Both the position numbers and the translations under genes were made by a program. 64,000 bases of DNA, taken from NCBI GenBank assembly GCA_963170055.1, contig CAUJGJ010000397.1:9420301-9484300 (forward strand), in the 5' to 3' direction. Source of the DNA: Halisarca cf. caerulea (Eukaryota > Porifera > Demospongiae > Chondrillida > Halisarcidae). The notes under the pieces are model-generated. The model saw only the letters and a list, made by a program, of their open reading frames with translations. It did no database searches and had not been told where the DNA came from. Positions 56,951 to 64,000 of the stretch are shown one piece after another (the stretch's first letter is position 1; every line of letters begins with the position of its first letter).

Positions 56951-58212
56951 TACGGGTCAAATCCAGATTCGACCCATATTAAACGTTTCACGAGGACTTT
57001 GAAGTGGGTTGAACCCAGGTTAAGATAATGGTCAAACCCTGCTCGGGAGGTGGGTTTGACGCGCATAAAGTGGGTTGAACACGTTTTTCGAAATGGCAGA
57101 AAGAGGGAGAACTTGGACCGATGAAGAAGTGAAGGAACTGTTAAGTATTTGGGTAAAGGGCAGTATTCAGTGGCAATTGTTAGGTTCGGTACGAAATGCT
57201 ATTCCTTTCCGAAAGATAGCAGAGGAACTTCAAAGGAGGAAGGGCTTAGAATGAACGTACCAACAGTGCCACGAAAAGATCAAGACACTTAAAGAAAAAG
57301 TACAAAGACGCTCGTGACAGACTCAGACGGAGTGGTGTAGGAGTCGATTCTGATGATGACTTGGAAGACTATGAAATTTATGTTAATTTCAAGTGGTTTG
57401 CAGAAATCCACTGTGTTATGGGCAGGCGCGCTGTTGTTACTCCACCTGTTCTCCTTAACACTTCCAGTGTGACCAGCAACGACTGAGGAAGTAGTGTAAA
57501 TTCAACATCTGAAGGGACGTTGGACTCAGATAATCTTCTGTCACCGCCCATTACACTAGAACCACCTAATGCCCCATCCAATGTACAAGTTTCTGCTATA
57601 ATTCCCACCACTCTCACAGTTGTGAACAATGACATCGGCACAGTACCTGGTGATGCTGACACCATAACTACTACTAAACACTGGCAGTACTGCTACAGCC
57701 ACCACCACCACTTCTTCGACCACCACCAACCCTTTTCTAACCACTGGCAGTATTGCTTCAACCAGCACCATCACCCCCACTTCTCCAACCACTGGCAGTA
57801 CTGCTTCAACCACCACTACCACAACTTCTACAACCACTGGCAGCACTTCTACAACCACCACCGCCACAGTTACTACAACACCTACTATTACAAGAAGATC
57901 AATTACCTTAAACTCAAGAGACAAAGAGCAACCTGGGCCATCAAAGAAGTGCAAAACTACAAAAATGGAAAAGGTGGAGAAATCAAGTACAGCCATGATA
58001 AATCTTTTACTGTCAAGCCAAGCAGAAGCCAGGAAGGAGATACTGCAATTGGAGAAAAAAGAATGGAACAAGAAGAACAAGTGATTTGAGTTTAAAAAAC
58101 TCGTGGGCCACCTACAGCCCTGGAAACTCGAATCACTTGGAAATCATCCCGAAAGATCCCGGGCCTGAGATATAATGCATGGTTTTGTGTAGACTAAGTG
58201 TTGTATGACAAA

Positions 58213-58229
58213 ATGTGTGTGTGTGTGTC

Positions 58230-58300
<71 letters not shown>

Positions 58301-58445
58301 CAGTTTCTGGAATTATTATGTTCTATTGTGCTCCTTGTTCACATGAAGACTAAATGAAATCCCAAATGGAAAGGATGGTGAGTTTAATAGCATTATTGTG
58401 CTTGTGAATTAATGCATTCATGAATGTGTGTGTATGTGTGTGTGC

Positions 58446-58480
<35 letters not shown>
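58213..58480. repeat. (GT)n arrays around a 120-bp core (H) shared with 20655-20785
   Basis: Two GT arrays (about 58217-58298 and 58424-58480) enclose CAGTTTCTGGAATTATTATG through GCATTATTGTGCTTGTGAAT. The same core in reverse orientation, with GT/CA on both sides, lies at 20655-20785. Confidence 0.85.
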
Positions 58481-58481
<1 letters not shown>

Positions 58482-59523
58482 CAGTACAGGATAGACTCTT
58501 TCAGAAGGACAACAACTACACCTACTGGTCAGAAGCGGTTTCTTCTCTCCCTGATCGGGAGATGAAATTCGCTTACAATGCAGCAGTTGACACCCTCCCA
58601 ACCAACGCCAACCTAGCCCTTTGGTACAAGGGGTAGGTTTCAGCTAGCTGCAAGCTCTGCCACTTTCCATCCCAGTCTCTAAAACATATCTTGAACAAAT
58701 GTGAAGTAGCCCTCCAGCATCGTAGATTCAACCCTCGCCATGATGCTGTGCTGTCCTCTCTTCACACATTCCTCGCCAGCCATACCACCCTCAACATCAT
58801 TGCTGATCTCCCAGGAGTCAACTAGAGCTTCCCCTCCCACATAGCCTCTACTGATGAGCATCCTGATCTTGTCCTATGGAATGATAAGGCTCGTTCTGTC
58901 TTCCTGATCGAACTGACCATCCCGTTCGAGGATAATTTTGCAGATGCCCATCGCTGCAAGTCCAACCGTTATCACAACCTTCTACAGCTATGTAAATGGA
59001 ACAGCTACCGAGCAAGGCTCCACACCATCCAAGTTGGCTCCAGGGGAATTGTTGATATCGACTCTGTGCGATTTCACGTGGACCTCTGCAAGCCTAAGCA
59101 GAGAGACTGGCACAAGTTTCTGGTTGAGCTTTCCAGAGTTGCCATCATTGGCTCCTGTGCTGTTTGGTGCAGTAGAAACAAGCCATAGATGCTCTTATTG
59201 TTATTTCTGAATTTGCTCTATATAGCTATTTCTGTTATGACCTATGTACGTGCTTTCTTGGTAATGCTTTTCAGAGTTTTAGATCTAGCTAGCTCATTAC
59301 TGTATTCCTACAGTTTCGTTTTCACACACACCAGAATGTATACTTGTCTTTTGAGTCATTAGAACACTGTGTTGTACTCCACCCTGACACAACTGTACCA
59401 TGTTTTCGTAAAGCATGTTGGCAGTGTGTTCTTATAGCATGACTCCTTCACCATCATCTTACTTTAACTATAATCTTTGTACTGATCTCAGTTTGTCATT
59501 AATGATGATGAAGTTGAAAAAAA
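58481..59523 (+). pseudogene. 3' fragment of a LINE with restriction-like endonuclease
   Basis: Translation gives KLCHFPSQSLKHILNKCEVAL (a CxxC...HxxxC zinc-binding cluster), then HPDLVLWNDKARSVFLIELTIPFE, the PD-x-ELT signature of the restriction-like endonuclease at the C-terminus of R2-type LINEs. ARLHTIQVGSRGIVDID follows. Stops occur at 58634-58636 and 58822-58824, and the frame ends at 59187. The 3' part ends in GATGATGAAGTTG and an A8 tail at about 59523, next to (GT)n. The 5' part is missing. Confidence 0.8.
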
Positions 59524-60560
59524 AGTGTGTGTGTGTGTGTGTGTGTGTGTGAGGGCATTTCTTATGTTACACTCTTTCTCTCCCTACAGAATACAAAATA
59601 AGCCTTACGAAGAAATTCAACTGACTTGTGGTAGGTACAATTGCTATTGATTGTTTTATGACAGATTCATTTATTTATTAAGCAACATCGGCTCCAAAAG
59701 GAATGATGATGAAGAAAGCAAGAGAGGAGGATCCTGTCTCCAATGAGACCTCCTTGTCCTCCACCTCGTGCTTGTGTATACCCTTGTATTCCCAAAGTTA
59801 GTACTAGTACATACACCACACATATATACTGGTGAAATGTCATTATTATGTTTTTTCTTTTCCCCATGTAGGAAACAGTAAGCAAACAGCAGCTGCACTA
59901 GGCCTGCTAAACTGTTTTCACTAACAGTTCATTTACTGCTTTAATAATATATTTATTATATAGATATGTGCATATAATTATACTCATCAAATATTTATCA
60001 CTTTAATTTTTAATAATTATAATGAAACATATCACATTACTGCTGCAATATGAATTAAACATAATACAATAATTAAAATATAATTCAATAGTCAACGTAC
60101 TACAAATGCTCACAAACATTCATCATATTTAAGTTGGAATCTTCATTTCAATGCACCTTCACTTCCTGTGTTACTAATTCCTGTGAAGGAAAACAAAATT
60201 TAGTGAAAGTAGGTACATGTACCCTAAACACCATGCATATGCACACATATTTTCACATCATATACACACATCACATATTCAGTACAAGAACCAACGGACA
60301 CATGCTAAAATTGCATAGACAAACACACACACACACATACTGATACACACACAATGAAAAACATAAATTTACAGAGGTATATCTACTCACAATATTATAC
60401 ACACATCTAACACTAACCATGTGCACAAACATGAATTTACAAGGGTATATGTACACACATACATATACCTCACACATGACCTGGTATGCGTGAAAGCGTG
60501 AGATAAGGCCTGTATGTGTGAGTCTCACGCATAATGCATGAGAGTTGGCATGTCTGCATA
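59524..60560. other. AT-rich unassigned stretch with CA/GT repeats
   Basis: A GT run lies at about 59525-59551 and scattered CACACA/CATACA at 60240-60475. No supported ORF. Confidence 0.5.
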
Positions 60561-61457
60561 GATATAACCAAAAATGTACTGTTCAGCTGTAAAATAGTAA
60601 AAATTAAACTATAAAAATGCTTATATCTTTTGTGTACCTGGTTATATTTTCTCCGCTCAGAATAAACAAATGCACAAGGGTACTTAGAAATAGTTTTTGC
60701 AGTCTCCGTCGCAAATAAGGGCCATCTAGACGTGCGGATTCTACATTCTTTTTGAAACAAGTTTAAAGCCGCCATTTTAATGTGACATCATTGATGACGT
60801 TACGTATCATTCCATAATGGTCGCACGCATGAAAATTTGCTATGCTACTGTTATAGTTTCGATATCAAAGTTAGTTTCGTCGTTTTGTTTAGTTTTTCTC
60901 AGCGAAGGAAGTTGGACACTAATTCTTTGATTCTGATTAATCGATCTTTGTTTGCGAACGATTATGGGTAAGTTACAGTCGTTTTTGACTGATCTTCATA
61001 TTATTTCATTGTAAATCCTCTCACCATCATTATTAATAGGGTAACTCTTGATATTATCATATGATTCTGATATTGTTTGGATACTTTAGTGAAATACCTA
61101 GGCTTCATATACCAATTTCAGGGATTTTGTGTGAAAACCTTTGCACGAATGGTTCTTGATTGCTACTTTTGTGTACGCAAATTGTCAATATGTAGTATTT
61201 GATACTTTTAATCACCGTATCCGTCCTTTAAAAGTTTTAAAATAACGGATTTGGTGGCGCAAAAGTTCGAATCATAACTCCCGCAATATGCAAACATTTC
61301 CCGCTACAGACAGAGATTGTGCAACTTGTGATGACAAATGTGACGTTTTTCTAAGAGGTAGTCGTGACGTGTATGATAAAAGTGACAAATTCCCTACATT
61401 CCAATACTTTGTCACCTAAAATCCCCACATTCTGAAATATGCTATAATGGCCCTGTG
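60561..61457 (-). mobile_element. D3: CACTA-like element, one end missing
   Basis: On the minus strand it starts CACAGGGCCATTATAGCATA (61457) and follows D2 through GCAATCAAGAACCATTC and GAAAAACTAAACAAAACG, the pre-insertion sites of the two elements nested in D2. It continues to GGTTATATCTATG and stops near 60561 without the right terminus. Confidence 0.8.
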
Positions 61458-62019
61458 CACTTCCGGTGAAAGTAAAAACAATATAGGGGCCACCTTTGGC
61501 GGCCCAAAAACTGGTTAAAGTGGAGAATGAAAGAAACAATCAGTTTATGATGTTCATGAAAGATATGTTCATCATGATGCTCCAGGGGCCACCATTAACA
61601 CCGCCATCTGCTGGCACAATATATTATCCACCCGGACCTGTGTTTCTACCTACTCCCATGTATGCAACACCTGAAATTAACACCTCCACAAGCAATGTTA
61701 ACCCAACTTTTACACTAAGTACTCGTGGCAGCCAATCTATTGACCCGCCACATGATGAGTCATGAGCAAGCTGTTTGACTTTTGAAACTTCAAACCCCTG
61801 ATCTGTTGCTATAGTTATTAACCTTTAGCTACAATTATTACATGATTGCATTGCTATGTTATAACCCTTTAGCCAACCAGCTGCAGATGTTGAAGTTATG
61901 TATGTACATGACGATACATACAAAACAATGATCATTGTAGTAGTGCTGATCATAGTGGTACTGTACACAATTTACGGAAGTATACAGTCATGCAGTGTTT
62001 AAATACATTTTTAAATTTA

Positions 62020-62713
62020 CTAGCTAAAGTAGTCACAAAACACTTTTCTTATGCTGGAACATGTGGACTGAATTGCAACAGATATTGATGATGTCTGACC
62101 ACCGCTACCAGCCATATTTGCGTCTGGATCCTCCACCATCCACTCATCCTCACATCTGTCACCACACCTTTCACATAAATTATGGAGAACACAGCAAGCA
62201 GTGATGATATTTGGAATGCGTTTGACATCACAGTCATTTCTTTTCATCAGGCATCTCCATTGACCTTTGATCCTTCCAAACGCATTTTCTACTACTGCAC
62301 AAGCACTGCTTAGGCGGTGATTGAATGTGCATTGCCTGGTTGTAAGGCCAGTATCAAAAAATGGTTTCATCAACCAAGGCCTCAAAGGACAAGCAGGATC
62401 ACCAATAATCACCAGAGGAACAAAAGTGTTCCCTAACATTCTGTTGCAAGTAGGAAATAATGTTCCAGCCTCACCTTTCTGGTACAAACCCGAATTGCCC
62501 AAGACTCTGGCATCGTGCACACTACCAGGCCATCCAACGTAGACAGAGCGAATGAGCCACAAAAACGGACATGAGCTGATCTTGAAACCTCAAGAATTTA
62601 GCCAGGTGTGCTCTTCTAGCCTTTGCCCTATTTCTTAGTGCCCGTATACAAGCTCTGTACCTTTAATTCCTCCACAATACGAAAATAACGAGCAATATGA
62701 ACAAATCCGCCAT
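62020..62713 (-). pseudogene. Harbinger-2 transposase with a large internal deletion
   Basis: ATG at 62713 gives MADLFILLVIFVLWRN, then TAA, and [22 protein letters not shown]. About 200 residues are missing, including the first catalytic Asp. It then reads [36 protein letters not shown] (second Asp), [20 protein letters not shown] (Glu) and [12 protein letters not shown] to 62020. The protein cannot be active, so movement would have needed a helper. Confidence 0.87.
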
Positions 62714-62973
62714 TTTTGCTAACAAGTGAAAAGGTGTCAATTAGCGGTGAGTTTTGAATTCCATGCAAACAGATAACATGCTCAACCCAGGTTGAACCCA
62801 CAATAATTCAGCCCGGGTTTGACCTACTTTTGTGCGTATGTGAAAGGGGTATTAGAGGGGTTCCACTGTGGTCATTGAAATCATGGGACCCTTCTTCCCT
62901 CTAACACTGGAATTCCTTTTAATGTCAGCAAAGTAATTGTTATGTAAACAATCCTGTTGTACAATTCTCCCTG

Positions 62974-63005
62974 CTTTCACCGGAAGTGTCCGGAATGTCC
63001 GGAAT

Positions 63006-63055
<50 letters not shown>

Positions 63056-63278
63056 CAGTATATATGTCAACAACATGGCGGACGCAAAGTCGGTACTTAA
63101 TCTTTCGGCTATATTTCGGTAAAATTCATTCATTTGCTCCTGATTTTATCAGCGAAGAGTCTTTTCGACCAGAAGAGTTTTTCGAAGTATTATTTTAGTC
63201 AATAACAATGATTTCCAAGTGATTCGACTTTCCAGGGCCGTAGGCGGCCCACGAGTTTTTTTAAACTCGAATCGCTTG
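62974..63278 (-). mobile_element. B3: family B element, 3' terminus missing
   Basis: On the minus strand it begins CAAGCGATTCGAGTTT at 63278 with the nested hairpin (inner GGGCCGCCTACGGCCC). It passes through TTTGCGTCCGCCATGTTGTT and (TA)n, here extended by a (GA/CT)n run at 63008-63040, and stops at CCGGTGAAAG near 62974. From 62850 to 62973 nothing is recognised. Confidence 0.85.
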
Positions 63279-64000
63279 TTGGGCATAACCTACCTACATA
63301 TGTAAATTTGCTAAGGTGTTTTATCAGTTTTAGATACTTTCTATTACTATTTTCTAGGATATGGAGCTGAAATCATGGAGCTAACATGCACGATTGATAT
63401 TCTGTAAGTGAGGACTGCTTTCACTGTGATTCTTTGCTAAAAGAGAGGGTTGAGTATACCATTCACTGCATTTTGTGAATGTTTCAGCCTGAAACTGCCA
63501 ATATGCAGTAAATTTTCTTCAAAATTGCAATGAGGGCAAAAAATACAAAGCTGAAGGATAAAATTGCTTTATAAACCTGATACCATTGTTGCAGAGATAA
63601 ACCATTATGTTCACAAGTACTTTGGAACAAGGGGCAGCAGCCTTGCCTAAATTACTTGTTACCAACAGATACATAGGGAAATTGGCATCCCCAGGGATGC
63701 CAAATTCCCTGGTAGGATGTCATATTCCCTAGGGAATTATACTTGGGGTTGACAAATTCTCCAGGATGCATGCAATAGCGAACTAGCTACATAGCTACAT
63801 GTGACCACTTTCATTGCATCCAAGTTTCTGCAACACTCAACTATACAATAAATGATAAAACAGTAAATAATGAAATATCTTATTATAATGGAGGTAGGCC
63901 GATTTTTTGTTCGCACTAATCTAACGAACCGTGCGAAGAATTCGCAGCGGACTTTTACCAACGTTCTTAGCACTATTCGGTGGGTGACCTCAAAGGGGTT
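63279..64000. other. Unassigned right end of the window with one hairpin
   Basis: No ORF of interest. AGGGAAATTGGCATCCCC is followed by a near-perfect inverse (63675-63710). Partial repeats of the same words (ATTCCCTAGGGAAT) follow to 63740. Confidence 0.5.

Larger units (their letters stand above)
58078..61505 (+). mobile_element. B5: composite hairpin-ended element (B termini around 3.3 kb of unrelated sequence)
   Basis: The left terminus (58078-58142) has the outer stem AAGTGATTTGAGTTT/AAACTCGAATCACTT and inner GGGCCACC-TA-CAGCCC. The right terminus (about 61458-61505) reads CACTTCCGGTGAAAG ... ATATAGGGGCCACCTTTGGC then GGCCC. It lies inside one coding sequence, which shows that both ends belong to a single insertion. 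The interior holds a spacer, GT repeats, the H core, a LINE fragment and D3. Confidence 0.72.
57093..61765 (+). pseudogene. Harbinger-2 Myb/SANT-like protein gene, broken and split by B5
   Basis: MAERGRTWTDEEVKELLSIW aligns with the start of the Harbinger-1 protein. TGA lies at 57252-57254, a frame change near 57295 and TGA at 57484-57486. A Thr/Ser-rich repeat (TTGSTASTTTTTT, 57680-57890) and a Glu/Lys coiled coil (EARKEILQLEKKEWNKKN) run to 58077. B5 follows. The coding resumes at about 61506 with KVENERNNQFMMFMKDMFIM and a Pro-rich tail to 61765. Confidence 0.82.
56157..62849. mobile_element. Harbinger-2: decayed PIF/Harbinger element with two nested insertions
   Basis: The ends are CCCCTTTCACAT and the inverse ATGTGAAAGGGG, each next to TA. 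The layout matches Harbinger-1: a Myb/SANT-like gene and a transposase gene in convergent orientation. Motifs of GGGTCAAATCC/GGTTGAACCC type fill both subterminal regions. F1 (56193-56950) and B5 (58078-61505) are insertions. Without them it is about 2.5 kb. The 3-bp target duplication is not clear. Confidence 0.82.

Noticed and set aside
57520..58089. 189-aa HWQYC/HHHH-rich ORF as a metal-binding protein
   Set aside because: It is an out-of-frame reading of the Thr/Ser-rich linker of the Harbinger-2 Myb-like gene. The Glu/Lys part at the other frame matches Harbinger-1.
59667..59898. Short minus-strand ORFs with YTQARGGGQGG
   Set aside because: No conserved motif, overlapping frames, and AT/GT-rich surroundings.

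Overview
The window looks like repeat-dense nuclear DNA from a metazoan, probably a marine invertebrate. I cannot name the species. The evidence is eukaryotic short GT-AG introns (65-93 bp), long (CA/GT)n, (TA)n and (AAT)n microsatellites, and a mixture of Ty3/gypsy, DIRS-like, L2/CR1-like, RTE-like and restriction-like-endonuclease LINEs with piggyBac, PIF/Harbinger, hAT, pogo/Tigger and CACTA-type DNA transposons. I found no convincing single-copy host gene, rRNA, tRNA or CRISPR array. Almost everything recognisable is a transposable element (TE), and most elements sit inside other elements.

Layout. 1-3658: 3' half of a Ty3/gypsy retrotransposon with a 184-bp LTR. 3659-7731: a broken LINE split by a 1173-bp TIR element (G1). 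8.0-11.6 kb: hairpin-ended element B1, MITE I1, GT microsatellites, hairpin-ended element A1 and a non-autonomous hAT-like element (J). 11.8-20.4 kb: hairpin-ended element B2 split at TTAA by piggyBac-1, which is split by a DIRS-like retrotransposon with intact gag, RT and tyrosine-recombinase frames. 20.5-21.5 kb: hairpin-ended elements and a CCTTGT minisatellite. 21.6-25.9 kb: a 13-exon minus-strand gene related to Tnp2/EnSpm-CACTA transposases, with one in-frame stop. 26.2-28.0 kb: A3, a foldback element (E) and microsatellites. 28.0-40.0 kb: an RTE-like LINE apparently exploded by a complete Harbinger (both ORFs open), repeat C1 carrying piggyBac-3, a long palindrome (P) carrying A4, an L2-like 3' fragment with a 7-bp target duplication, and D1. 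40.3-41.0 kb: an unidentified intron-bearing coding fragment. 41.0-45.6 kb: G2 and piggyBac-2 (with A5 inside). 46.6-52.2 kb: CACTA-like D2, which contains a piggyBac-like MITE (carrying A6) and A7 (carrying a complete hAT transposon). 52.8-56.1 kb: repeat C2 and a pogo/Tigger element with a C-terminal PHD finger. 56.2-62.8 kb: a decayed Harbinger carrying F1 and the composite hairpin-ended element B5. 63-64 kb: B3 and unassigned sequence.

Most unusual system: at least 13 copies of short elements with structured ends (families A, B and B-prime). Each starts 5'-CAAG(T/C)(A/G)ATTCGAG in a nested-hairpin terminus and ends in a second hairpin. The first half-stem of the inner left hairpin is repeated at the right end and changes with the family (GGGGCTGCC in A, GGGCC(A/G)CC in B). 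Insertions fall in A-tracts. One good empty-site comparison shows no obvious target duplication. Interiors differ between families that share the same termini. This suggests a rolling-circle or single-strand (HUH-like) mobility system, but no encoding enzyme is visible in the window.
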